From the NCBI GenBank assembly GCA_951640195.1, contig OX621167.1, positions 2,108,001 through 2,172,000 of the forward strand: a DNA stretch of 64,000 bases. Reading direction: 5' to 3'. This stretch comes from Porpolomopsis calyptriformis. Taxonomy: Eukaryota > Basidiomycota > Agaricomycetes > Agaricales > Hygrophoraceae. A model generated the notes under the pieces. It saw only the letters and a program-made list of their open reading frames with translations. It searched no databases and was not told where the DNA came from. Below are positions 10,641 through 22,008 of this stretch, one piece after another. The position numbers and the translations under genes were made by a program. The number at the start of each line of letters is the position of its first letter. Position 1 is the first letter of the stretch.

Positions 10641-11017
10641 CAGCCATGTCCGTGGCAAGGCCCGCTACCAGTAAATGTATATTCTGTTCAAGCTTATTAT
10701 AAGAAAATTTGAAACCAATTTCATTGAGGTAGTAGAGGATTAGGATGATGTAATTATGTACTGAAATTATACATTATGTATGTACTCTTTTTTTTTTTGT
10801 TTTCTTTTTTGTTTTTGTTTTTTTTTCCTTCTTTTTTTTTGAATTTATTTTCTCTCTTTTTGAGAGAAGGGTTGAGGTGTAGATACGGGTGTAAAAATCT
10901 GGAATAGATATGTGGTTAGACTTTCAATGGTGTTGTATTTGAGTATTTGTTTCGTGTTACAGACAAATTGACAGATATGAGGTACAGGAATCCTGTGTGA
11001 TATAGTTGATTTTTTTT
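10641..11017. other. AT-rich spacer with long T tracts
   Basis: No gene is visible. 10790-10850 is almost pure T with a few G and C. It looks like a degenerate homopolymer run. Confidence 0.3.
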
Positions 11018-12261
11018 TTAATCTGGAAAGAGTGGCGGATTCGAACTTAAGATTGAGGACTTACATTTGACCATTTCAAATGTATCTTCAGTGTTGGTCA
11101 CGGTTTTCACGTTGAGGTGAATTTTTTTGGTTGGACCGGGATCATCGTTAGCCTTGTGCTTGCTAGTTGCGGTAGACATAGAAGCCATCATAGAAATGAA
11201 GTGATTTTTACTGATATCTGCAATCGGCAACAATTGCATCTTCTTGAGGATTATCTGGTATGTTCGCGACCCATTGTCCTCTCCTTCTCTTGATCTCCAC
11301 TTGCTTGGAAGGGATAGTTTGGACTTATCAGGCATGTGGATACTCCATCTGTCAAGTAGACATATACAACAAGTGTCATGGAATTGATGACGTGAAAGAC
11401 TTACAGTCTCAGTATGACTTCAACAGTGACTTTGCTGCTGTGAGTCAACTTGGTAGTGTAATCTTTCGGGTGGATAAGTATGCCATCCTTGTTGCATATG
11501 TCTGGTACAGTGATGGTGGTTTCTTTCCTAATAGTTCTAGGTAATGCAGCATAATGACCTTCCGGATTGCCAAGATTGAAGAGAGACAAGTTGTGTATGC
11601 CTGCATGAGATTTTAGTGATAAAAAGTAACAGTCGTATGTAAATATTTACCTTTGAGTCTTGAGTTTGCCTCAGATGATGATTCAATGGGTTGGGGTCAT
11701 ACTTTTGTTTTCCCTAGAAGGTTGTAGGTTAAAGGTGAATTTTGACAATATAATTATCAATTACTTGGACTGGGAGGCATTAACGATTCTAGAGGTTCAA
11801 GTTGTATTGGATCAATTTTTTTTTTGCGGAAACTGGGGACTTACTACCGATGTCACTTCGACTTAAACTTGGGACAGGTGTGGTCTTAGGGTTGGGAATG
11901 TTCCCAAACACAGGTTGGGTATGGACAATTAGACTATAGTGGTTGTCATCCTGGTAAGTCCTCCAGAAGGGAGTTATGATAGGACATTGCACTAACGGTA
12001 ATGCTGTTTGTATATTATGTTAGGTAATGTGACACGCTAAACACTTTACAACTTACTGCCATTCCTTTCATCTTCGACTTCATTGTATAAGACGACTGCA
12101 GTTTCATATGCAGAAGATGAAGCTCTAACAGCTTCTTTGGGACAATCATAATTGTCTAAGAGACGTAATTCGAATTGGGCATGTGCCTTTCTGAGATCAA
12201 CGATATCAATCTGCATTTTGGAAGGTGAGTAAAATAACAGTACTTGAAGGAGAGTATTCAT
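11018..12261 (-). CDS. Unrecognised split minus-strand gene (fragments)
   Basis: Four minus-strand open segments have protein-like composition and could be exons in order: 12261-12046 (MQIDIVDLRKAHAQFELRLL, CPKEAVRASSSAYETAVVLY), 11992-11789 (CPIITPFWRTYQDDNHYSLI), 11589-11401 (SLFNLGNPEGHYAALPRTIR, ILIHPKDYTTKLTHSSKV) and 11335-11018 (SKHKANDDPGPTKKIHLNV). No family is recognised and the splice sites were not resolved. The AT-rich setting inside a transposon island suggests a mobile-element gene or a relic. Confidence 0.25.
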
Positions 12262-12589
12262 ACTGATTGTAGTAAGTTGAAGTATGAGCCCATTCAGCCA
12301 AGATAGCAGTGAACTACAGTGAAATGAACTTGCTATATAGTGGTGTTTCTCGGTCCACCAATCTTCAGCCGAAAATACATATATAGCTGATGTACACTGA
12401 AGCGCCGAAATTTATATATAGTAGTGAAATACATCTCCACTAAAAGGCAGGTATGCCAGTACACTACAGGGTAGCCAAGAGTGATAAGGGAGATACACTA
12501 ATGGGCCGAAGATAGTACTCACCAAAGACTATGGAGGGGCCGAGAAATGGATGTATATGTATATGGCTTAGCCGAGATATACATTGCTG

Positions 12590-13175
12590 ATAACTACCGA
12601 TGGGCCGAAGGTGGTTTCTACTATATATACAGGTTGGCTGAGATATAGATTGCCAATGCCTACTGATGGGCCGAAGGTGGTTTCTACTATATACACAGGT
12701 TGGCCGAGATTTAGATTGCCAATAACTACCGATGGGCTGAAGGTGGTTTCTACTATATATACAGGTTGGCTGAGATATAGATTGCCAATGCCTACTGATG
12801 GGCCGAAGGTGGTTTCTACTATATACACAGGTTGGCCGAGATTTAGATTGCCAATAACTACCGATGGGCTGAAGGTGGTTTCTACTATATATACAGGTTG
12901 GCTGAGATATAGATTGCTGATAACTACCGATGGGCCAAAGGTGGTTTCTACTATATATACAGGTTGGCTGAGATATAGATTGCCGATAACTACCGATGGG
13001 CCAAAGGTGGTTTCTACTATATATACAGGTTGGCCAAGATATAGATTGCCAATGCCTGCCGATGGGCCGAAGGTGGTTTCTACTATATATACAGGTTGGC
13101 TGAGATATACATTGCCGATAACTACCAATGGGCCGAAGGTGGTTTCTACTATATATACAGGTTGGCTGAGATTGG
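12590..13175. repeat. 66-bp tandem repeat, about 9 copies
   Basis: The unit begins GATGGGCCGAAGGTGGTTTC and continues through TACTATATATACAGGTTGGC. About nine copies follow each other with few differences. The period is divisible by three, so both strands show long open frames that are only a by-product. The repeat lies in the left arm of the inverted-repeat element. The right arm has only about three copies. Confidence 0.9.
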
Positions 13176-13378
13176 TATGCTATACTACACCTTCAGAGAT
13201 GTCCACTGATGCCAAGAATGGCTCGGCTGAGGGGTAGCAGTTGCCTCGGTACCCTATACATATGCATATAGTAGATGGAAATACATATTGTGAATAATTA
13301 ATTGCTTTGGCTTTAGATAACTTTGCTGATAATTACATGCATTAATCCACCTTTAGAGAGGTCCGCCGATGCCAAGAC

Positions 13379-13490
13379 TGTTGGGATATATACAATCACG
13401 ACTCAGTTGATACAAATGTATGCATATGTTGATTACATAATCTTTAGTATTTTCCTTAATCCGACATTTTTCACCCGACCAACTTCATCA
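13379..13490 (+). repeat. Left LTR of Copia copy 1
   Basis: 112 bp, TG...CA ends. It differs from the right LTR at only a few positions, seen around TATGCATATG versus TATGTGTATG and CACCCGACC versus CACCCATCC. LTRs this short are unusual but compatible with Copia. Confidence 0.95.
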
Positions 13491-13504
13491 GGTTATGAGC
13501 CCTG
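13491..13504 (+). promoter_or_regulatory. Primer-binding site matching the tRNA-iMet anticodon stem-loop
   Basis: GGTTATGAGCCCTG directly follows the LTR. Its complement, CAGGGCTCATAACC, corresponds to the anticodon stem-loop of a fungal initiator methionine tRNA (CAT is the anticodon), not to the 3' CCA end. Priming from an internal or half tRNA-iMet is established for Drosophila copia and yeast Ty5. The mutated counterpart in copy 2 is at 21994-22008 on the minus strand. Confidence 0.75.
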
Positions 13505-13512
13505 GTTCACCA

Positions 13513-16500
13513 ATGTCTGATTCTATACTCACCTCCAATTCCCAATCCTTGGTTATTCCAAAACTTTGAGATGATGGCTCCAACTGGGCGGATTACGAGC
13601 TGAGGGCCATGCGAGCGATGGGCTCAAAAGGCCTCGTACCCCACTTGAATGGATGATCCAAATGACCAGTGGACCTGGTAGAGCTTAATAGTGTTCCACA
13701 GTACAATGGCAAAGATGCCACTGATAAACAGATCGAAACTAGAGAGAAGAAAATGCTTGACTTTGATCAGCGGGAGTATCTTGCGCAACATCTACTCCTC
13801 TCGACAGTCTCACCTCATTTGTCACAAAAGATCATGAAGCTTACCACTGCCAAGGACATGTGGGATATGGTTAAAGCAGATGCGACCACGAAAAGTGTTC
13901 TTCACTAGGTCAACATGCTCAATGCGCTACAGAACATGAGATGCACATCGTCTCCGGACCTGAAGATACATCTTGCTGAGCTGAAGGCTCATCTGGCTAA
14001 GATGACAGAATGGGTGGAGTATCTGAGGGTGACTAGCTTACCTGTTTCCAACCCGATGCAGGTCAATATAATGATTGCGTCGATGCCGGAGGTTTACCAT
14101 GCCACTGTGCAGACGGTTGAAACCACCATGAAGGTCACTGGAAAATCTATCCAGCCTGATGACCTAGCATCAATTTTCATCCAGGAAGTGGAACACTGCT
14201 TGATTGCCAGTGGGCAAGAAAGGGCTGCTGAGGCAGCGATGTTTGCCTTGCAAGGTTCCTGAGGATCTGGATCGAAACATACGGAAAAGAAGTCTGCAAC
14301 AACTAAAACTTGCTATAACTGCCAAAAGGTTGGTCACCTGAAGGCAACGTGTTATGCCCCAGGAGGTGGCATGGAGGGGCAAGGTCCCCATCAACTGAAG
14401 GCGAAAAAGAAACTTGAGGCAGCTAATGTAGTGAAAGTATCAGAAAACGATGACTTGTTTGCATTCACATGCGCCTCAGACTTTAAAGCCATTGTATCTA
14501 ACCTCGGGTTGGATGGATTGGGTCACGATACAATCCTCGATAGTGGCGCCAGTTGTCACTTTTGCCCGGATAGGGCAAGGTTTGAAAACTACGTACCGAT
14601 TGACCGAGAAATCAAAAACGCCGATGGAAGGACATTCAAGGCAATTGGAACTGGAGATGTAAGGATTGAGCTACCTAACGGCAGTTCATCGTCATCAGTG
14701 ATATTGAAGGACTGTGTGTACGCACTGGATTTAGCCTTCACACTTGTTTCTGTCAGCTGACTAGCTCAAGCTGCCAAGTCTGTGGTCTTTGGAAAAGACC
14801 ACGCAATTGTTACTCACCCTTGTGGACATGTGATAGCAAAGATTCCACGATTCCAAGGGCTATATAGGATTACAGCCGGAACTGAAACCCGGTGTGATCA
14901 CGTGAATGCTGTGACTACCAAGATGACGCTGATGGAGGCCCACTGGAAGTTGGGCCATATTGCTGTGTCGACAGTAAAGCGTATGGTGTCAAACGGAATG
15001 ATATTGGGTATTGAGATTGACCCACTGTCCAAGGAAGAATTTTGTGAGCCATGCGTAAAGGCAAAGGCGGCGCGAAAACCATTTCCGAAAGAGTCACTTA
15101 CCCGAGTGACACAATATGGTGAACGAGTCCATTGGGATCTCTGGGGACCTGCTTCGACATCTAGCCTGGGTGGGAAGCACTATGCTGCCTTCCAGAAAGA
15201 TGACTACTCCTGTGAGACACAAGTCTACTTCCTCACAAAGAAAAGCAAAACTCTCAATGCCTACAAGAAGGACGAGGCAGCTATTAATACTCAACAGAAT
15301 GGTGCCCGGATCAAATACCTCTGGTGTGATCGAGGGGGAGAATTCCTGAGTAATGACTTCGATCACCACCTCAATATGAAAGGGACGAAACGTGAACTTA
15401 CTGTCCATGACTCTCCTCAACAGGATGGAGTCTCCAAACGTGGTATGCATACCCATGCTGAACACGCCCGTGCCCTCCTTTTTGCATCGGGATTACTGCG
15501 ATCCCTTTGGGCCAAAGCTATACACCACTGTGTGTGGCTAGAGAACCAGACTGAAACCTGAGCACTGAATGGAAAGACCCCATATGAGATGGTACATGAC
15601 CAGAAACCATTTCTGGGTGGGATCCATGAGTTTGGAGCTGCCGCATATGTGAAAGACTTGCATGCCAGAAAGCTTGATGAACGTGCACGGAAAGCCCGCT
15701 TTGTTGGATACGATTCTGAGAGCAAAGGGTTCCAGATTTACTGGCCTGATAAGCAAACCATCAGTATCGAATGGGATGTTGTGTTCAACCCGGAAGACTT
15801 ACATCTGCTTCAGGGTGAAGGTATTATCATCCCTGAAGATACCCTGGATGAAGGGGAGAAGAATAAAGTCATCCAGCACTATCCTGATGAACCTACACAC
15901 CTACCACCCAATTCCGAAGTTGTTCCAGAAACTCCGAAAATCCCGGAAACCCAGGGACTTAACCTGGAAATCCCAGAATTGGCACCTACCTTTGGACGCG
16001 GAATGTGTACACATCTACCCCCGGGATCCTACCGGGATATGGCAAAGGGTGTTTATGAACCTGCTGCCCTAGCATATGCTGAGGCATTCATCTGTGATCT
16101 CAATCTAGAGAGTGGTGATGAACCAGGGGGAGTAATCCCGCTCAACTTCGATTCCGATGATGACACCCTTAACCTGCTTTATGCAATAGCGGGATCCATG
16201 GGCTCAGAACTGCGCTCAATGACTGAAGGGCTTGAGGGCCCACATGGAAAGGCATGGGATACTGCTCTGAAATATGAGATAGGTCAACTCCAGAAACTCC
16301 GGACTTGGGAGATTGTCGACCTACCTCCCGGAAAACCCGTAATCCCATGTTCCAAAGTATTGAAGGAGAAACGGAATGCAGATGATGTTGTGGATACACG
16401 TTGGGTTCGCATAGTTGCTGGTGGACACCGCCAAACATATGGTGTAAATTACACAGAAATGTTCTCGTCAGCTGCGAAGATGCCATCTGTCTGAGTCATC

Positions 16501-17766
16501 CTCTCTTTAGCTGCTCAACTGGACTGGGAAATCCACCAGGTAGATATCAAGAGTGCTTACCTCAATGCCCCACTGAAGGAGGAGGTCTATATGTGGCCTC
16601 CAAAAGGAGTTCTGAAACCCGGAGAGGAAGGGAAGGTCTGTCATCTGCTGAAAGCGATGTATGGACTAAAACAGGCTGGGCACGAATGGTATGAAACACT
16701 TTCTGCCATGTTCTACAAGCTCGGGTACCAATGATCAAGTGTGGACCACTCCGTATTCTTCAAATGCAATGCCCACGAATCTGTCATTGTTGCTGTAGCC
16801 ACAGATGACATGGCCATTGCCAGGTCATCTATTTGAGCCATAAACGGATTCAAATGAGAACTTCGAACCCACTTCGAGATTGCAGATATGGGAGATATCC
16901 ACTGGTTCCTAGGATTCGAGATAAGAAGGGACAGAGTGACCAGGACCATCTCCATCAACCAACAAGCCTATATAGAGGCAATGGCAACAAGGTTTGGACT
17001 ATCAGATGCCAAACCTGTAAATCTCCCGGCTCTGCCTGGTCAGGTACTATCTGGAGATCAATCACCTGCTACACCACATCAGATAAGTGAGATGCAGGAT
17101 GTACCTTATGCTGAGGCTATAGGTCATGTTCTCTAGCTGGTTATGATATCCCAGCCAGATGCGATATTCCAAGTCAGGCAGCTTGCCCAATTCATTAAAA
17201 ACCCCGGAATGGCACACTGGGAGGCCTTAAAATGCCTCATTATATACCTCAACTCAACGAAGGACCTATGGCTGGTCTTGGGTGGGGGTGAATGGTCAGA
17301 CCTGGTGATATACACTGATGCTGACTGGGGATCCCAGTCGGATAGACACTCGATATCTGGATATGTGATGCAGATGGGAGAAGGGACTGTCACATGGAGC
17401 TTGAAGAAGCAGCCTATTGTGGCCCTCTCAAGTATGGAATCCGAGTACATTGGGCAAACCCATGCCCTGAAGGAACTGTTATGGGTACGACAATTTTTGG
17501 GAGAACTCACCTCAAAATTCATGAACCTGACTACTCTCTACTCAGATAACCAAGGCGCGATCGCCCTCGCGAAGAACAACAAGTTCCATGCTCGATCCAA
17601 GCACATTGACATCCAATATCATTTCATCAGGGAATCAGTAACAAACAAGGATGTCGAAATCATCTATGTACCTACCTCCGAAAACATCGCCAACATCTTC
17701 ACGAAAGCCCTCCCAGCCCCGAAGTTTATGTACTTCCGCGACAAACTAGGACTATGTTGTGATTGA
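13513..17766 (+). pseudogene. Copia gag-pol polyprotein, multiply interrupted
   Basis: The frame starts MSDSILTSNSQSLVIPKL at 13513 and is stopped at once by TGA at 13567, where copy 2 has CGA. Domains in order: UBN2-like gag (KMLDFDQREYLAQHLLLS); zinc knuckle CYNCQKVGHLKATC; aspartic protease ILDSGASCHFC; GAG-pre-integrase and HHCC finger (HWKLGH, CEPCVKAKA); integrase core (DRGGEFLSNDF); reverse transcriptase (DTRWVRIVAGGHRQ, QVDIKSAYLNAPLKEEVYMW, ATDDMAIA); RNase H (YTDADWGSQSDRHSISGY, ALSSMESEYIGQTHALKELL). Further stops lie at 13906, 14260, 14758, 15559 and 16492, among others. A single polyprotein was evidently the original product. It is now non-functional. Confidence 0.9.
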
Positions 17767-17773
17767 GGGGGAG

Positions 17774-17885
17774 TGTTGGGATATATACAATCACGACTCA
17801 GTTGATACAAATGTATGTGTATGTTGATTACATAATCTTTAGTATTTTCCTTAATCCGACATTTTTCACCCATCCAACTTCATCA
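17774..17885 (+). repeat. Right LTR of Copia copy 1
   Basis: 112 bp, matches the left LTR nearly base for base. It is preceded by the polypurine tract at 17765-17773 and followed by the AAGAC target duplication. Confidence 0.95.
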
Positions 17886-18779
17886 AAGACTGGCTTGGCC
17901 GAGGGGTAGCAGTTGCTTCAGTACCCTATACATATACATATAGTAGATAGAAATACATATTGTGAATAATTAATTGCTTTGGCTTTAGATAACTTTACTG
18001 ATAATTACATGCATTAATCCACCTTCAGGGGGGTCCACCGACACCGAGGATGGCTTCGCTGAGGTTTCACAGCTGCCTTGGTAACCTACACTCCATGGAT
18101 AATTTATTAATATAACTTCTATAGAGATGTAAGACTATCTATCTTAGAGTAGTGCAACATACTTCCTATTTTATTTCTATCTCAATAGTGAGGTATTCAA
18201 TGTTTAGTTGTTACTCTCTGCTAAAATGCAACGTCAAATTTCGGACTTGATAAATATGCTTGTAAAAAATCCAGAAATATTTGTACCACTTGTATATGTA
18301 CTTCATATTCTATTAATACTATGTGCCTAATACTGAGTAGTCTACTATGTTTGAATGTAATGAAAAAACTCTATAGATTTATATAGTAACCTATACTGTG
18401 ACAGTGTAGAGTAACATCAAACATAGGTTAATCTAACACAACATTTTCTACACAGTTTACTTATACTAGCGCACCCTGTCAGGCACATCAAATAAATGTA
18501 ATATAGGGTATATAAACAAGTGGTACAAATATTTCTAGATTTTTTACAAGCATATTTATCAAGTCCGAAATTTGACGTTGCATTTTAGCAGAGAGTAACA
18601 ACTAAACATTGAATACCTCACTATTGAGATAGAAATAAAATAGGAAATATGTTGCACTACTCTAAGATAGATAGTCTTACATCTCTATAGAAGTTATATT
18701 AATAAATTATCCATGGAGTGTAGGTTACCGAGGCAGCTGTGAAACCTCGGCGAAACCATCCTCGGTGTCAGCAGACCCC

Positions 18780-19745
18780 CCTGAAGGTGGATTAATGCAT
18801 GCAATTATCAGTAAAGTTATCTAAAGCCAAAGCAATTAATTATTCACAATATGTATTTCTATCTACTATATGTATATGTATAGGGTACTGAAGCAACTGC
18901 TACCCCTTGGCCGAGCTAGTCTTGGCATCGGCGGACCTCTCCGAAGGTGGATTAATGCATGCCATTATCAGCAAAGTTATCTAAAGCCAAAGCAATCAAT
19001 TATTGACAATATGTATTTCTATCTACTATATACATATGTATAGGGTACCAAGGCAACTGCTACCCCTCGGCCGAGCCATTCTCGGCATCGGCGGACCTCT
19101 CTGAAGGTGGATCAATGCATGCAATTATCAGCAAAGTTGCCTAAGGCCAAAGCAATTAATCATTCACAATATGTATTTCTATCTACTATGCATATGTATA
19201 GGGTACTGAGGCAACTGCTACCCCTCAGCCGAGCCATTCTCGGTGTCAGTGGACCTCTCCGAAGGTGGATTAATGCATGCAATTATCAGCAAAGTTACCC
19301 AAGGCCAAAGCAATCAATTATTGACAATATGTATTTCTATCTACTATATGCATATGTATAGGGTACTGAGGCAACTGCTACCCCTCGGCCGAGCCATTCT
19401 TGGCATCGGTGGACCTCTCCGAAGGTGGATTAATGCATGCAATTATCAGTGAAGTTATCTAAAGCCAAAGCAATTAATTATTGACAATATGTATTTCTAT
19501 CTACTATATGCATATGTATAGGGTACTGAGGCAACTGCTACCCCTCGGCCGAGCTATTCTCGGCATCAGTGGACCTCTCCGAAGGTGGATTAAAGTATAC
19601 AATTATCAGCAAAGTTGTTTATAGCTGAAGCAATTAATTATTCGCAATATATATTTATATCTACTATACACATATTTATAGGGTACCAATGCAACTGCTA
19701 CCCCTCAGCCAAGCCATTCTCGGCATTGGTGGACATCTCTGAAGG
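18780..19745. repeat. 160-bp tandem repeat, about 6 copies
   Basis: The unit contains TTAATGCATGCAATTATCAG, then AAGCAATTAATTATT, then CTACCCCTCGGCCGAGC and CTCTCCGAAGGTGGA. The GCATGC mark recurs at about 18797, 18957, 19117, 19275 and 19435, with a degenerate copy at about 19595, a period of 158-160 bp. In the left arm the same unit is present about twice, and the Copia element sits in the second of them. Confidence 0.9.
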
Positions 19746-19749
19746 TGTA

Positions 19750-19985
19750 GTATAGCATACCGATCTCGGCCAACCTGTATATATAGTAGAAACCACCTTT
19801 GGCCCATCGGTAGTTATCAGCAATGTATATCTCGGCCAACCTGTATATATAGTAGAAACCACCTTCGGCCCATCAGTAGGCATTGGCAATCTATATCTCA
19901 GCCAACCTGTATATATAGTAGAAACCACCTTTGGCCCATCGGTAGTTATCGGCAATGTATATCTTGGCTGAGCCATATACATATA
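19750..19985. repeat. 66-bp repeat, right-arm counterpart (about 3 copies)
   Basis: This is the complementary version of the 66-bp unit at 12590-13175 (AGTAGAAACCACCTTTGGCC), in about three copies. Copy number therefore differs sharply between the two arms of the same palindrome. Confidence 0.85.
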
Positions 19986-20253
19986 CATCCATTTCTCGGC
20001 CCCTCCATAGTCTTTGGTGAGTACTATCTTTGGCCCATTAGTGTATCTCCCTTATCACTCTTGGCTACCCTGTAGTGTACTGGCATACCTGCCTTTTAGT
20101 GGAGATGTATTTCACTACTATATATAAATTTTGGCGCTTCAGTGTACATCAGCTATATATGTATTTTCGGCCAAAGATCAGTGGACTGAGAAACACCGCT
20201 ATATAGCAAGTTCATTTCACTGTAGTTCACCACTATCTTTGACTGAACCATGT

Positions 20254-21995
20254 GTTTTCTTTGTGAGGAAGTAGACTTGTGTCTCACAGGAGTGATCATC
20301 TTTCTGGAAGGCAGCATAGTGCTTCCCACCCAGGCTAGATGTCGAAGCAGGTCCCCAGAGATCCCAATGGACTCATTCACCATATTGTGTCGCTCGGGTA
20401 AGTGACTCTTTCGGAAATGGTTTTCACGCTGCCTTTACCTTTACGCATGGCTCACAAAATTCTTCCTTGGACAGTGGGTCAATCTCGATACCCAATATCA
20501 TTCCATTCGACACCATATGCTTTACTGTCAACACAGCAATATGGCCCAACTTCCGGTGGGCCTCCATTAGCGTCATCTTGGTAGTCACGGCATTCACGTG
20601 ATCACACTGGGTTTCAGTTCTGGCTGTAATCCTATATAGCCCTTGGAATCGTGGAATCTTTGCTATCACATGTCCACGAGGGTGAGCAACAATTGCATGG
20701 TCTTTTCTAAAGACCACAGACTTGGCAGCTTGAGCTAGTCAGCTGATGGAAACAAGTGTGAAGGCTAAATCCAGTGCATACACACAGTCCTTCAATATCA
20801 CCAACAATGATGAACTGCCGTTAGGTAGCTCAATCCTTATGTCTCCAGTTCCAATTGCCTTAAATGTCCTTCTATCAGTGGTTTTGATTTCGCAGTCAAT
20901 TGGTACGTAGTTTTCAAACCTTGCCCTATCCAGGCAAAAGTGATGACTGGCGCCACTATTGAGGATCATATCACGACCCAATCCATCCAACCCGATGTTA
21001 GATACGATGGCTTTAAAGTCTGAGGTGCATGTGAATGCAAACAAGTCATCGTTTTCTGATACTTTTGCTACATTAGCCACCTCAAGTTTCTTTTTCGCCT
21101 TCAGTTGATGGGGACCTTGCCCCTCCATGCCACCTCCTGGGGCATAACATGTTGCCTTCAGGTGACTGACCTTTTGGCAGTTATAGCAAGTTTTAGTTGT
21201 TGCAGACTTCTTTTCTGTACGTTTTGATCCAGATCCTTGGGAACCTTGTGAGGCAAACATCGCCGGCTCAGCAGCCCTTTCTTGCCCACTGGCAATCAAG
21301 CGGTGTTCCACTTCCTGGATGAAAATTGACGCTAGGTCATCAGGCTGGATAGATTTTCCAGTGACCTTCATGGTGGTTTCAACCGTCTGCACAGTAGCAC
21401 GGTAAACCTCTGGCATCGATGCAATCATTATATTGACCTGCATCGGGTTGGAAACAGGTGAGCTAGTCACCCTCAGATACTCCACCTACTCTATCATCTT
21501 AGCCAGATGAGCCTTCAGCTCAGCAAGATGTATCTTCAGGTCCAGAGATGATGCGCATCTTATGTTCTGTAGTGCATTAAGCACATCGACCTGGTGAAGA
21601 ACACTTTTCGTGGTCGCATCTGCTTTGATCATATCCCACATCTCCTTGGCAGTGGTAAGCTTCATGATCTTTTGTGACAAATGAGGTGAGACTGTTGAGA
21701 GGAGTATATGTTGCGCAAGATACTCCCGCTGATCAAAGTCAAGCATTTTCTTCTCTCTAGTTTTGATTTGTTCATCAGTGGCATCTTTGCCATTATACTG
21801 GGGAACACCATTAAGCTCGACCAGGTCCACTGGTCTTTTGGATCATCCATTCAAGTGGGGTACAAGGCCTTTTGAGCCCATCGCTTGCATGGCCCTTGGC
21901 TTGTAATCCACCCAGTTAGAGCCGTCATCTCGAAGTTTTGGAATAACCAAGGATTGGGAATTGGAGGTGAGTATAGAATCAGACATTGGTAAACC
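20254..21995 (-). pseudogene. Copia gag-protease-integrase fragment, copy 2
   Basis: Reads as gag (VELNGVPQYNGKDATDEQIK), zinc knuckle CYNCQKVSHLKATC, protease ILNSGASHHFC (the catalytic DSG is NSG here), and pre-integrase (HRKLGHIAV, CEPCVKVKAA). It carries its own TAG at 21486-21488 where copy 1 has TGG, but keeps CGA and CAG where copy 1 has TGA (13567) and TAG (13906). A TGA after FTLVSIS (20739-20741) and one after VPHLNG are shared with copy 1. It is non-functional. Confidence 0.9.
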
Positions 21996-22008
21996 AGGGC
22001 TTATAACC

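Larger units (their letters stand above)
13379..17885 (+). mobile_element. Ty1/Copia LTR retrotransposon, copy 1
   Basis: A full-length element of 4.5 kb with two 112-bp LTRs (13379-13490 and 17774-17885) starting TGTTGGGATAT and ending TTCATCA. The 5-bp target duplication AAGAC is perfect (13374-13378 and 17886-17890). Directly after the left LTR is a primer-binding site, and a purine tract (GAGGGGGAG, 17765-17773) precedes the right LTR. The domain order gag, protease, integrase, reverse transcriptase, RNase H is that of Copia. Coding is interrupted by several stops, so it is not autonomous now. It lies inside the inverted-repeat element. Confidence 0.95.
12293..20247. mobile_element. Giant inverted-repeat (foldback-like) element split by a Copia insertion
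   Basis: The left arm (12293-13378 plus 17886 to about 18295) and the right arm (about 18515-20247) are inverted copies over most of their length. Examples are AGTGAACTACAGTGAAATGA at 12308 versus its complement near 20207-20226, TGTATATGTATATGGCT versus its complement near 19974, and GACGTTGCATTTTAGCAG near 18570 versus its complement near 18230. The unique centre is only about 220 bp. Ends read TTCAGCCAAGATAG and CTATCTTTGACTGAA, and CCA abuts both outer ends, a possible 3-bp target duplication. Without the Copia insertion the element is about 3.4 kb and has no convincing protein. Class is unknown: foldback element, large MITE or rearranged inverted duplication are all possible. Confidence 0.75.

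Noticed and set aside
12590..13175. Possible CRISPR-like array
   Set aside because: Units are directly tandem with no unique spacers and the organism is a eukaryote; it is a minisatellite.
12568..13237. Long repetitive frames on both strands (GPKVVSTIYTGW, QPVYIVETTFGPS)
   Set aside because: Products of the 66-bp tandem repeat, whose period is a multiple of three; no start context or homology.
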